The translations under genes were made by a program, and so were the position numbers. From positions 16,855,923-16,919,922 of the forward strand of contig CM053268.1 in NCBI GenBank assembly GCA_028583415.1: a stretch of DNA of 64,000 nucleotides, read 5' to 3'. Source of the stretch: Protea cynaroides. Lineage: Eukaryota > Streptophyta > Magnoliopsida > Proteales > Proteaceae. Under the pieces are notes generated by a model. That model ran no database searches and had not been told where the DNA came from. It saw only the letters and a list, made by a program, of their open reading frames with translations. This document shows, one piece after another, positions 44,275 to 55,384 of the stretch; the stretch's first letter is position 1, and the number at the start of each line of letters is the position of its first letter.

Positions 44275-44287
44275 ATCTGTACCCCTT

Positions 44288-45577
44288 GCTTGAGTTCCAA
44301 CAGAAACATCATATGTTTCAACACTCCCTACAAGTCTGTATAGATTGCCAACCACTTGTCCTTGCATTACAACCATGGCCCTTGTGGAGACCTTGAGAAC
44401 TCCACCTTTCAGATGAACATCTGTAACCTCTCACATCCAATGTTTCCAATGAAATTGGATTCTTCCTTAAGTACGACACATGTCTAACCCCAGTTACAAT
44501 TCGCACAATCCCATCAAACATGCGAATCCGAACAGTCCCAATCCTGACAACTTTGCTTTTAGCATTATTTGCCATTTTGACTGTACCCTTATCATAATCA
44601 AGATATATAGCAAACTATTCTCTAACTGAACACATATGAAATGAACAACTTGAATCTAAAATCCAATCTGAAGTATTCATACCTGATGAAGTAGTGAGAT
44701 AGAGATCTCCATCATTCCACTCTTCCACGACAACAACAGTAGATAATTTTTCTCTACTCTCCTTGTCTTCTTTTTTCTTTTTATCCTCTTTATATTTTGG
44801 ACAATTCCTTCTTACATAACCTTCCTCATCGCAATAATAACAAATTATTTTACGACCTTGTAACTTAGATCGACCCCTATTCTTGCCATATTCCTGTCTC
44901 CCATTTGATCTTCCTCTACCCTGACCACCAACTGTAACCAATGCATTACCCTCAGCTGACATCCCTTCACCATTATTTTTCCTCCATGTCTTATTCATTA
45001 GCAAAGCAGTAGTAACATCGTCAAGTTTGAGAATATCCTTACAAGATAACAGTCTAGTCACAATGTGATCAAATGAAGGCAATGAGGCCAACAAGATAAG
45101 TGCCTTATCCTCCTCTTCGATCTTCACATCAAGAGCAGACAACTTCGTCAGAATTCTATTGAACTCATCAATGTGCACCTCAAATTTCACTCCATCTGAC
45201 AAGTGAAAGTCATATAATTGTTTCTTTAAAAACAATCGATTTGTCAATGATTTAGACTTATACCTGCTCTCCAACTTTATCCAAACTTCTTCTGTATCCT
45301 CAAACCAATGACCTCACGAAGAGTGTTATCCGCTAGAAACAACTGGATCATGCTATTTGCTAGATCCCTCAACTTTAGCCACTCATCATCCGTCAACTTT
45401 TCTGGCTTGTCGAATTTCTTCTTGAGAGCCTTAATAATTCCTTTCCGCTTAAGAATATTTTTTCTTTCGTTGTTGCCACAAAGTGAGATCATTATGGCCA
45501 TTGAAGGGTTCAATGGAAAAGTTTGAACCCTTCGTCATCATCTGATTAACTCGATCTTTACCTTCTGTGTTTGCCAT
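44288..45577 (-). pseudogene. Copia W: gag and start of protease
   Basis: Starts at ATG 45577: M-A-N-T-E-G-K-D-R-V-N-Q and F-S-I-E-P-F-N-G, shifts frame at an A-run near 45460 to K-A-L-K-K-K-F-D-K-P-E-K-L-T-D-D-E-W, then 44615-45274: K-K-Q-L-Y-D-F-H-L-S-D-G and L-A-S-L-P-S-F-D-H (UBN2 gag domain). Zinc knuckle C-Y-Y-C-D-E-E-G-Y-V-R-R-N-C has Tyr for His. The protease start D-W-I-L-D-S-S-C-S-F-H-M-C has Ser for the Gly of D-S-G. The frame shows more copia protease sequence to 44318. Integrase and reverse transcriptase are absent. Confidence 0.85.
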
Positions 45578-45636
45578 CAACTTTTAAAAGCTTTAATCAC
45601 CATTGATCTTGTACAAGACTGTCTGATTGATACTAA

Positions 45637-46065
45637 TGACACTGAATCTGTCTGATTTGTGCCTTTCAATTAATCTGTAGCACCCAAAAACCCTTAGAAC
45701 AACAACCTCTATGTTTTCCCCCTTCTCTTTGGATGATATAATGTACGTACACCCAAAAACGCACGAAGAACTAACGTAATTCAACACCCCATCATGGGAT
45801 GGCTATGTCCCTACCAGAGAAAAAAGAATTTTCATTCCCAAGAAACGTCTATAGATCTCCACCTGATAGGCTTATCTCCACTGTCAGACTTTTCAGCCTT
45901 ACCTAGGTTTTCTTACACAGAGACAATATATAAGGAAACCTAAAAACCCTAATTCCCACATAATTATTGATTTACCCCTGTACATGTAGTAGACCCAAAC
46001 CTTAATATAAGTACAAATCTAATAACCATGTGGACCCCATAAGATACAAGACACTAAATCCAACA
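45637..46065 (-). repeat. Copia W LTR-b (shared middle LTR)
   Basis: Has primer-site sequence on its left and polypurine sequence on its right, so it serves as 5' LTR of the left unit and 3' LTR of the right unit. Ends ..ACTAAATCCAACA. Confidence 0.7.
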
Positions 46066-46404
46066 AATCTCTACCTAGCTTGATTCTACAAAACACCTTG
46101 AAGAAAACTCATTGATGTTGATTTTGTAAACCTGTCTTTGTCAAACCGCTACACCCAAACCGTCATAGCCCCCGTCCGGGTGTCCCATATAGCTCACCGT
46201 CGTACAATGTGATGTAACTTTATTTCTCCCACTGTTGTAGCATCACTGAAAAGATTACCGTTACTCATAGTCCTCCTACAATGCCAGTTGCACCTGGAAC
46301 CCGAGCCTCTCAACTCTGCACCTCCAATGCAGACCTAGAGATTCGACTCTCATCCTAATTTACCAGTCCTTTTTTACCCCACGGTGCAGCATCAACTGGC
46401 CATT
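46066..46404 (-). other. Copia W second interior, left part
   Basis: No open domain. Resembles the sequence right of LTR-a (gtcaaaccgctacacccaaa / gccaaaccgtgacacccaaa, then gggtgtccca). Confidence 0.6.
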
Positions 46405-46409
46405 ATGTA

Positions 46410-48746
46410 TGTAAGACCCGCACTCCACTAACTTGGTCTAACCGTGTCGTGCCAGGTCTTTCCATCATTCATGGACTAAGTGCACTGAGTGTGTGAAGAT
46501 AGATCACAAACCAGGTACGAGAATCGAGTTAAAAATACTAAAAACATACCTAAGGTCGCATGCCTGGGTAGGTATGGTCGACCATAAGGAAGGGAACCAA
46601 AAATCTTAAATCCAGAACCCCACGGTCAATGATTTCGACCTTACAGTCAACGGTTTATGCGACTGTATGATTGATTGTGAGAACCCAGATCAAACTCTGA
46701 GTTTTGAAAACTTGCCTAAACTAAGAGATTGCTTTCTTAATTGAAAGATGACTCTATATGAAGAGTTTTGTTCTATATAAAGGACGTCCCTCAGCCCTTT
46801 TTCACTCTTTTAGAACATTAGTAAACCCTAGAGAAAGAGAAGGAAGAGAAAGAAGAGAAGGAGAAGAAGAAAAAGCTAAGGAGAAGAATTTACTGAGAAG
46901 GGATTGACTCTCTATCACAGGCCAAGGTATGAAACGAATCTTTGGAGATGTAAACTCTAAGGAATAAGACTTCTATGGAAGATAGGCAATATCCACCTAT
47001 TATGATCTATGTGATTTCCTTGAGAAAATCCCAAAGAGAACCATGAGGAGTGAATTTGATGATTAGGGTTGATAAGAAATTACTAATGATGGCCATAAGA
47101 TGACTTTAGAATAAACCCCATTGAAGAACAGAAGGATTGACCTAGGAAAAACTCAAATTTCATGTAGACTATGACCAGAAATCTCAAGGTTGCAACTACG
47201 ATCGACCATAACATGACCAGTATGACCAGAGGATCGACCATAGACATTTGAAAGATTCAGAAATCATATGGTTGCAGCTATGGTCGTTCCATATGCGACC
47301 ATAGGGTATTGACCGTAGACAGTCAGGTCGATACAACATGAGACCATAGGACCAATCAGACATCTATCAGTGCTCTGTTTCGATTTTCGACTACTGTAAC
47401 ATGTTACATATGAACCCTAACTTAAATTCATATAACTTTTAGGTTGTTAAATCAATTCAAAGAGAATTTCAAGGCTTGGAAGGACATCGAGTATTGCTAA
47501 TAGGTGAGGGAACAAGACCTAAACTAATTGATTAATAACAAACTGTTTATTTTTATTGAGTCCAATGCCATGATTGATTCTGTGCTTGTATGTTTATAAT
47601 GCGCATCTCACATGTCATCCAATATTCCTGCGATTACTGTTCATGCATATTTAATTCCGTTTATTTATAACATGATGATGATGATGATACTAGGAATAGG
47701 CCTGAGAATGTATGTGTGTGGTTGATGTGTTGGATGCGAGTGAAGCATCAGGGGGAGAACGTAGCATGGTGGTCTTCGACCTCGTCACCAGACTCTAGCT
47801 CTATCTCTACTCAAGTCTTGCCCACTAACATCGTCGTATCGCCATTATCTTATCAGAACTATTACGTATCAGGGGAGGTGGTCTAGGACCGTGTGGTCTC
47901 TGACTCTGCCGGGGGACCGTAGCTCTATCTCTATGGACATATTGAGGGATACTGGGGTGAGGCCTTAGATACACTATTTGGCATTAGGATTGGTTAGTTG
48001 CGAGCTCAGTTTGGAAGCCCTCGCCAATAGGGGCTTACGTGTTGGTATGGGTAGGGCATCAGGGGAAGTGTTGGCGGTGTTTGATCCGAACACTTTATCT
48101 CTTTCTCTATTTCATGGTGGGTGTATGTGGGATGACAATGATGTTTGATCCATTAGGTGGATTCACACACTCGTGTATAGAGGTGTGACGGCCATCAAAC
48201 CATTCTATAGCACATTGCAAACTTAAAAACCAGACCAAAGATATGAATTAAATGCATGCATATATTTGTTGCATTGTTTTGTTTGCTCACTGAACCGTGA
48301 TATGTGCTCACCCTTTCGACATCGAATATTTTTAGTTGATGATGCAGGTCCTAAGGTTGAAGAATATATGAATGTGTCGATGTATGGACACGTTGCTGCG
48401 ATGGACGTAGAAGCTGAAGAAGATGCGCATGATTCATCATGCGAGTACAACCAATGTGTTTTTACTTAAGTTTAGTTATAATTTGAGCATCGGATATGTA
48501 ATTGATTATTTATTTTTATGTCTTGTGGCTTGGAGATAATTGGATTAAATACTTATTTATCACTGTTAGACTCTCAGTTCATTATCTGTAAGATTTCCGT
48601 TTATTTGCTTATTACCTTTGATTATTAAGTGGAATGTGTGTATGGTTTGATATGGTGGGTATGACCTATGCGAGATCCTGGGTGAACCGTTGGTTTATTA
48701 GCAGTTCATCACACCATTCTGGTTAGACCAGAATTAGGGTGTGACA
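46410..48746 (+). mobile_element. Solo LTR, TGTAAGACCCG family
   Basis: 2337 bp, TGTAAGACCCGC...AGGGTGTGACA, exact 5-bp flanks atgta (46405-46409, 48747-48751). TATA box tatataa at 46775-46781 followed by a purine-rich leader (gagaaagagaaggaagagaa). Contains palindromic ggtcgacc motifs and (atg)n at 47671-47690. Short frames inside (for example 48266-48469) have no family similarity. The window end (63599-64000) starts with the same LTR family. Confidence 0.88.
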
Positions 48747-48751
48747 ATGTA

Positions 48752-49446
48752 CACGGTGTCAGGATTCAATCCCATCCTCAGATCCAACACTTGATTGACC
48801 AGGTCCTTTGTTGCCAGACCCAAGGGATCCTTCTTCTGATGCTAAAACTCTAGTAGCATCAACCTCCACATGCGATAACACCATGGCATTGTTCTGCAAT
48901 TTAAGAAGCTCCATAATTGGATCTGATAACCCTCTCACTTGAGAATTCTGTCTCGAACTCTGTCATCCTATGCATCACAGATGATGCCCCCAGATCATTC
49001 TGCATCACCGGTAACTGACCCTCTGTCCCCTGCAAACGTTCCTCTTCACGGTGGCCAAAAAATTTCTGGCCCAAACATTCTTCCATCATCTGTTAACACT
49101 CTTTTCCATTTTAACCAAAGAAATCAAACTTTAAAACAAAAGCTTCTTCCTTCTTGGTTTTAACAAAAGAGAATAAAACCGTATCCTTCTAAGATTTGAA
49201 ATGTAATAATGATGGCCTTTTGTTTTTTTGTTTTTTTTTTCACTCTAAATTTATACTGTACGTTAACCTTCACAAATCATAATCCTTTTGCTTTTGGATT
49301 GTGATGATGACTCTTTTAACAATAAAATAGAAAAAAAAAGTCTCATTACAATAACGTTTTTTTTTTTTTTTCTTCATCATACCTTCTATGCACTCCATTC
49401 TTCCCAAATCAGTGATCGATTTGTCTAACCTGATTCTGATACCATT
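48752..49446 (-). other. Copia W second interior, right part (leader)
   Basis: No intact domain; the minus-strand frame at 48901-49089 is not recognised. The primer-site complement lies at the right edge (tctgatacca, 49435-49444). Confidence 0.5.
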
Positions 49447-49759
49447 TGTTAGGATTAAGAAAACACAAACAAGAAGAAAAACACAAGAAGAATTAACGTG
49501 GTTCAACACCCCATCGTGGGATCCTACATCCACACCAGAGAAAGAAAGATTTTTTTTATTTCCAAAAAAAATCTACAGATCTCCACCTGACAAACTTATC
49601 TCTTCTGTTAGCCTTTTCAGTCTTACATAGGTTTTTTCCACACAGGGATAATTTATAGAAAAACCTAGAAACCCTAATCCCCACATAATTACTGATTTAC
49701 CCTCCTACATGTAATAAATCCAAACTTAATACAAGTACAAATCCAATAATCATGTGGCA
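49447..49759 (-). repeat. Copia W LTR-c
   Basis: TGTTAGGATTAAG...CATGTGGCA; matches LTR-b from gaagaattaacgtggttcaa. A deletion removes most of the last 35 bp but leaves the terminal CA next to the gatat duplication. Confidence 0.8.
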
Positions 49760-49764
49760 GATAT

Positions 49765-49905
49765 GTTATTGATTTGATACACAAATGGCTGTTGAAGCAA
49801 TGGAAGCCTTATTTTATGGAGACCCTTCGAGTCAAGATGTGATTGTTCCTAGTCAAGTTACAGAAATGGTTCCTTGTTTAAAAGAGAGAGAAGATACTTG
49901 AAACC
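49765..49905 (+). pseudogene. Unidentified host gene exon, right part
   Basis: Continuation of 42473-42590 after removal of copia W. After a 1-2 nt shift it reads D-T-Q-M-A-V-E-A-M-E-A-L-F-Y-G-D, then V-P-S-Q-V-T-E-M-V-P-C-L-K-E-R-E-D-T and TGA. Weak resemblance to plant PTIP-like BRCT proteins. Confidence 0.4.
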
Positions 49906-50859
49906 AAATTAAGCAAAGAAACTCTCACTTCATCTTGTAAATACAACAAAAATCGTGTGAAACTCATCAAAATATGAATACGGATTGGAAAAGACATGTA
50001 TGCAAACACGATAACAGGACTGGAAATTAGTTTCCCTCAACCAAAAATCACACCAACAAGAACCAAGAAATCAGAAATATTAATCCTATCTTCGTCCCTC
50101 CTTGAAACAAATAAAACATAAGTCCAATAGCGAAGAACACAAAAAACAACCAAAACAACAAGGGCATCACAAAAAGGGGGTCAAGTCCATTGTTTCTCAA
50201 GACTCAAAAATCAAATCACATCTCTACTTCCAACGTGAGAAAAACCCAAAACCAAAATCCTTCAATTTCACGAAATTGAGCATTTCTCCTGTTAAAAAAC
50301 AATAATAAAAGACAAACTAGAAAGGGTTGAAAACACACCATCGTTGTTCGGTTTTTTCTAGCCAGTTACAATTTCTACAATTGCAAGCAATGGAGATCTT
50401 AAAATAGAGAGCAGTCCATGTGGTTTTAAAAGCGTTAGATCTACAAATCTATAAAATAAGAAAGTAGAAAAGTTTTTCTCCTTCTTTTTTTTTTTTTTTT
50501 AAATTTATTTTTTCTGGAGAAATCGTTGGCATATTTAGCTTCTTCTCCGGTGAAATCAATTTCCAAATAGAAGAGAGAAGATGAAAGCAAATAGTGTGGT
50601 TTTGCATAATGAAGATAAATAGTTCTCGCAAAGATCTGGTTTCCTTTGTTGTTTTGTGTGATGAAGGTTGTAAAATTGGGGGAGGGTAAAGGAGTAAATT
50701 ACTACTATTAAAAGGTAATTTTGTTATTAAATTATAACCTTGCCACATCATCACTTAACAGATAGGTCTGTTAATTCAGGATTTGTGTGATATATATTTC
50801 ACATCTGAGGGTGTGGGTGATATTATTGGCAAGGTATAAGGGCATAGGAAAATCTGTTG
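49906..50859. other. Sequence between copia W and the long LTR
   Basis: Lys/Gln-rich frame at 50102-50305 (67 codons, H-K-K-Q-P-K-Q-Q-G-H-H-K-K) may be more of the broken host gene, but no family is recognised. The rest is AT-rich, with T-run at 50484-50500. Confidence 0.3.
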
Positions 50860-51059
50860 TTGGAGTTGCCACCTAGATTAAGGTCTAGGACCTCTAAAAA
50901 TATAATTTCACTATAAGGTAAGACTTCTATTGACTCATAACCCAATGTATCAGTTTTTTTGTCTGCAAGAGATCGGGTAAGTATTCAGGATACGATTTTG
51001 GGAAGGTGTTAGGCACCGAAACCGTCCGATCAACAGGTAATGTGTCAGTTGAAAAGACA

Positions 51060-52232
51060 AGACTGCTTTAACCGTCTTTTGTAGAATATCCAGCTTTAAT
51101 CCCTAGCTTCGCCCCGCTGAAATTCGTAGCTCTTTGATAATGGAGAATACGGCTGCTTCTCTTCTTGCTTCGCCAGTATTGATAGGTTATTCCAACTGGT
51201 TTAAGGTAGTTTTGGAGAATATACCTCTGCTTCCTGCCTTCCGGTTCTAGAGCAGTTGCTTCTCTGACGCTTAAAAGACCTTACTAAAAGAGAGAGTGTA
51301 GCTCTTAGAAGTCAAAAGCCCAGAGCCTAAGCGCATCGCAGAGTTTCAGTTGTTGTAAATTATCGATGAGAAATGTATTATTATGGGAACTTCACTCTGA
51401 AACTTCGCGCAACTTCTCGCGTAAGGGCTGAGCTCGTTTGCTTCAAGCCGTAATCTTACTGGCTTTCTGCTTTCAGGTTAGCCTAACTAGCTGCTTTACT
51501 AGCTGTTCTTCTAACTGGCTGCAACACTGCTTCCTAACTACCAGCTTTACTAGCAGCAAACAACGCTAATAGCGGCTTTCATAGGTGCCTTCTTACTCGA
51601 CGTATCTTACGACTTTGCGGAGACCTGTGTTTTTGGTAAACAGTCGCCCGGGCCTGGTCACTGCGACCCTCTTTGTGAGGAGGCACCCCTTCTCCCGAAG
51701 TTACAAGGCTATTTTGCCGAGTTCCTTAGAGAGAGTTGTCTCGCGCCCCTAGGTATTCTCTACCTACCCACCTGTGTCGGTTTCGGGTATAGGTACCCTT
51801 TTGTTGAAGGTCGTTCGAGCTTTTCCTGGGAGTATGGCATGGGTTACTTCAGCGCCGTAGCGCCTGGTACTCGGACATTGGCTCGAGGCATTTTCTCTAC
51901 CCCTTCTTACCCTGAAAAAGCAAGGTCACCTTGCATCCTTGAACTGATAACTATCTTTCGGCTAACCTCGCCTCCTCCGTCCCTCGGGACCAACAAGGGA
52001 TAGTACAGGAATATTCACCTGTTGTCCATCGACTACGCCTTTCGGCCTGATCTTAGGCCCTAACTCACCCTCCGTAGACGAACCTTGTGGAGGAACCCTT
52101 AGGTTTTCGGGGCATTGGATTCTCACCAATGTTTGCGTTACTCAACCCGACATTCTCGCTTCCGCTTCGTCCACACCTGCTGGCGCGGGTGCTTCCCTCT
52201 AAGGCGGAACGCTCCCCTACCGATGCATTTGG
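51060..52232 (-). other. Organelle-derived DNA insert
   Basis: GC-richer block with sharp edges (ends at ..gatgcattt|ggcctc near 52232). 51605-52232 is plastid-type 23S rRNA. 51060-51604 is not recognised but has the look of plant mitochondrial spacer (ctagctgctttactagctg.. and gcttcctgccttccggttctag), so the source may be mitochondrial DNA that already carried a plastid segment. The left border is approximate. Confidence 0.65.
51605..52232 (-). rRNA. Partial plastid-type 23S rRNA gene (nuclear copy)
   Basis: Minus-strand match to the central part of chloroplast 23S rRNA: ggtaaacagtcgcccgggcc, ttgccgagttccttagagag, cacctgttgtccatcgacta and gttttcggggcattggattc (plus-strand, i.e. complement of the RNA). 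About 630 bp of a ~2.8-kb gene. Several point changes and indels from the conserved sequence (for example in the 51795-51815 and 52190 regions) show it is a non-functional transferred copy. Confidence 0.88.
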
Positions 52233-52719
52233 CCTCTTAAACTTTTCTTAAACTCTAATTCTAATTGTGCTTGGTCAATTGGATGATTAGGGTTAATAGG
52301 GATGTCATAAACCAAGTTGCTACATTCTGCTAACCTAGGGTTCAGCGAAACATGTTTTGAAGCAAATAAACAAACAACCTAATGTACAGTGAATCGAACC
52401 AAATGATGGTTTGATCTTGGATTGAATCTGAGACGTCCATATCAAACTGCGTATTCCATCTTGTAAATCAAGTCTGAAACGTAGTTCAAACTGGTTGTGT
52501 GTTATTAAAGATTATGGATATGACTTATGCATGTGCTTCAATTAGATTCTTTGTTCAAGTTGAAGTTTATGCTTGAATGGATGGTTTATGGGTGGCTGTA
52601 GTCATAGTATCGTACTTGGAAACTCTCCCAAGTTGCCTACATATTCCAGAGGTCTTAGAAATTAGGTACAATGTAGTTTGAAATGTTCAGATTTTCTTGG
52701 GTATCTTGCCCCTTTTGTT
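52233..52719. other. LTR copy 1, unique stretch
   Basis: No coding sequence seen; probably LTR U3 sequence. Confidence 0.4.
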
Positions 52720-52875
52720 ACCATTTCTAGGTTTGCCAGGGTTTCTTATCCCTATTAGGTTTACCAGGGTTTCCTATCCCTATTAGGTTTGCCAAGGTTG
52801 CCTATCCCTATTAGGTTTGCCAGGGTTGCCTATCCCTATTTTGTTTGCTAGGGTTGCTTATCCCTATTGTTACCA
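52720..52875. repeat. Tandem repeat, about 29-bp unit
   Basis: Five copies of ccctattaggtttgccaggg followed by ttgcctat, with small changes. Confidence 0.9.
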
Positions 52876-53279
52876 TTTTTATGGTTCACTTTCCCTATTT
52901 GTTTTGTACTTAAGACTTATGCAAAAAATTATTTTTTTCATCCATTCTTTCCATTCTAGGGTTCATTTTCCCTAATTACTGTGTTCTTTTCATCTTTTGG
53001 GTGTCATTTTTCTTAATTATTGTATTCTTTTCATCTTTAGGGTTTCCTACCCTACTCATTATAGTCTTTCCTTGGTTTCTTACTCCAAATATGACAATGC
53101 AAGCAGATTAAATATGACAGCATATATAAACATAGCAGTGTAAACAATCTAAACATGGCAATTGATCTCAAGATAAATAGTTCAAACATTTATGTGATTC
53201 CCAACATAACATGTAAGCAGTATAAACAGAGCAGTGTGCTATCCCAAATAATATGCATGTCAAAGATACCAAATATGCA

Positions 53280-53700
53280 TGTCCAAGTTTAAAAATAATA
53301 TATATCGAATATACATGTGAAGAAATAACAATAATATACATGTAAAATAAGAAATAAAAAATATATTAAATACACAAAGATAATAATATAATAAATATAT
53401 GCAAAGATTAAGTATTAATTTATATATGCAAAGATTGAATAATAATATATATACAAAGATTAGAAATAATAATTAATATATGAAAATGAAGAATAATAAT
53501 TATACAAAGATGAGGAATAATAATTAATCTACAAAAATTAGGAATAATAATTAATATACAAAATGTAGAAATAATATACAAAAATTAGAAATAATAATTA
53601 AGATACAAAATTTGAAATAATAATTAATATACAAAAAATAGAAATAATAATTAATATACATAAAAATTAGAAATTAAGATACAAAATTAGAATTAATAAT
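53280..53700. repeat. AT-rich tandem array
   Basis: Imperfect units of about 20-30 bp such as aataataattaatatacaaa and aattagaaataat. Confidence 0.85.
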
Positions 53701-53756
53701 ACCCTTGCACAACCAACGATACCCAAAAAAAAAAAAAATTAACAAAACAACATGCA

Positions 53757-53930
53757 TGATACCACTATACCATGATATTCAAGAATAAGATTATTAGCAA
53801 GCAATCATGCAAAATACCAATTGTACTAAGACATTCAAGAATAAAACTATTAGCAAACAATCATGCATAATACCAATATACCAAGACATCCAAGAATAAA
53901 ACTATTAACAAACAATCACATGATCCCACT
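53757..53930. repeat. Tandem repeat, about 57-bp unit
   Basis: Three imperfect copies containing cattcaagaataaaactatt and agcaaacaatcatgcataat. Confidence 0.9.
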
Positions 53931-55384
53931 GAGAAGGAGTAACAGTGGTGCTCGGTGATGGTGGGGAATGATCAAATTAATTGGGGATGGAGAGTAGTCG
54001 GGTATGGCATGGGCGCTGCCGGGGTAAAAGGTTGGTTTTCGGGTAGGTGTTAAAGGGATAATCAGGCGTTCGGTGGGAACTGAGTTGGGGTTTGTTGGCG
54101 CATGGAGTGGTGAAGTGGTGTGATGCCGATGACTGGTAAGCTGGTAGTTAGGAATAATGGTCACTGGGTGTGAGTAGGTCAGGGGTCACAGGTGTTGCAA
54201 GCTGAATTTTGGTCTGGTTTCAGGCTAGATAAGATGGAAGTGGGGTTGCAATAGGAGTTCTAGCCGCAGGTGGTTGGCGATGGCGGTTGGTTGATGGAAG
54301 GGTTATAGATGGGAGGTTGGCAGTGGAGCAAGTTGGGTTGCAGGTTTGTCGATCTGGGGTTACATGTGCTTGCTGCTGGGTGTAGCAGGTAAGAAGGTGA
54401 TGTGTGGTGGTATAATTGTATCGGGTCTGTGAATGGCTGGTCGATTGTTGGGGAGTGGTCGTGGGTAGAAGATGGCTTGGCTGATGCAGGTGTCTTGGGA
54501 TTGTAACAGGTAGGGCGGTGATAAGGGTTGAAGGAACTAGGTGTCGTGAATATCAGGTGGTCGTCGATAGATCTGATATCGTAGCGGCAGGCTGGGTTTG
54601 GGAGTTGGTCTTCTCGGTGGGATTCAAGTGGCGATGGATTCAATGGATTGCCAGTGAGGTTGCCAGCGGTAATGGTGGGATGAAAAAAAAAAAAAAAATC
54701 CTGCAATAAACAATAAAAAATAAAGAACAAAGCAGGGAGGGGCGGCTTACCTCCGGCTACCTCCCTCTCTTCTTCTTAGCTTCTTCGATCCTTCTTCTCC
54801 CTTCTGCTTTTCTACTTCTTCTCTCTCCCCGCAAGCTGTCCTTCCAATCTTCCAATTTTTTTCACTCAATCTCTCTCCGTTAAAAAAACCTCTCCCCACC
54901 TCTCGTCCTTTATCTTCTCTCAATCTCCCTCTCCCACTTGAACTCTCCCTCTCCTAGTCTTCTATCCCGAACTCTCTATATTTCTCCATCTCTCTCTCGG
55001 TTTCTCTTTCCTATTCCATCTCAAACTCTTAAACTTCCACGGTCTCTCTTTAGTTTTTCTCTCTCACCCGATCTCTTCCTCTCTCGCTTTTTCTGCGCGT
55101 GTTGCCATGTGTTGCCCATATATATATATATATAATAAATAATGTATAATGTATATATAACATATAATACAATATGTTAAGATGCATGTACAAATACATA
55201 TGGACAGAGATGATTTGGCCCTATTGGCTTGAGTCGGGTTGGGTTGGACTGGCTAAGGCTGAACTGTTTGACTTGGGTTGACTAGCTAGGACTGGTCTAG
55301 GCCACTACGGATTGGGTTGGGTCAAGTTGAGCTGGTTTTAACTGGGAATGGCAAAAATGGGGTGCTTACACAATATTAGGGTTT

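Larger units (their letters stand above)
42591..49759 (-). mobile_element. Copia W: three LTRs and two internal regions in tandem
   Basis: LTR-a 42591-42944, LTR-b about 45637-46065, LTR-c 49447-49759, all in the same minus-strand orientation. The outer flanks are exact 5-bp duplications gatat (42586-42590, 49760-49764). LTR-a and LTR-b are each followed on the right by a polypurine-tract complement (aatctccatctggcttgg / aatctctacctagcttg). LTR-b and LTR-c are each preceded on the left by a primer-site complement (ctgattgatacta / ctgattctgatacca). LTR-c lacks ~35 bp near its end. This is the LTR-interior-LTR-interior-LTR form made by unequal recombination between LTRs. Confidence 0.8.
50860..55371 (+). 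mobile_element. Very long LTR (Tat/Ogre-like), copy 1
   Basis: Starts tgttggagttgccacctag, shares aaggtctaggacct and gggaaggtgttaggcacc with copy 2 (56610-60921), and ends ..ggggtgcttaca. The gccacctag/ggtgttaggcacc pair is familiar from LTRs of the plant Ogre/Tat gypsy lineage. No matching target duplication was found. It contains an organelle-derived insert, several tandem repeats, and a CT-rich leader (54750-55110). No internal region follows: LINE 2 ORF1 begins at about 55385. Confidence 0.6.

Noticed and set aside
51605..52232. A functional rRNA gene or nuclear rDNA
   Set aside because: It is plastid-type 23S, partial, with point changes and indels, and embedded in an LTR; nuclear 25S rRNA would not give these motifs.
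50855..55376. A 5-bp target duplication for LTR copy 1
   Set aside because: Left flank tctgt and right flank caata do not match; boundaries may be wrong or recombined, so none is claimed.
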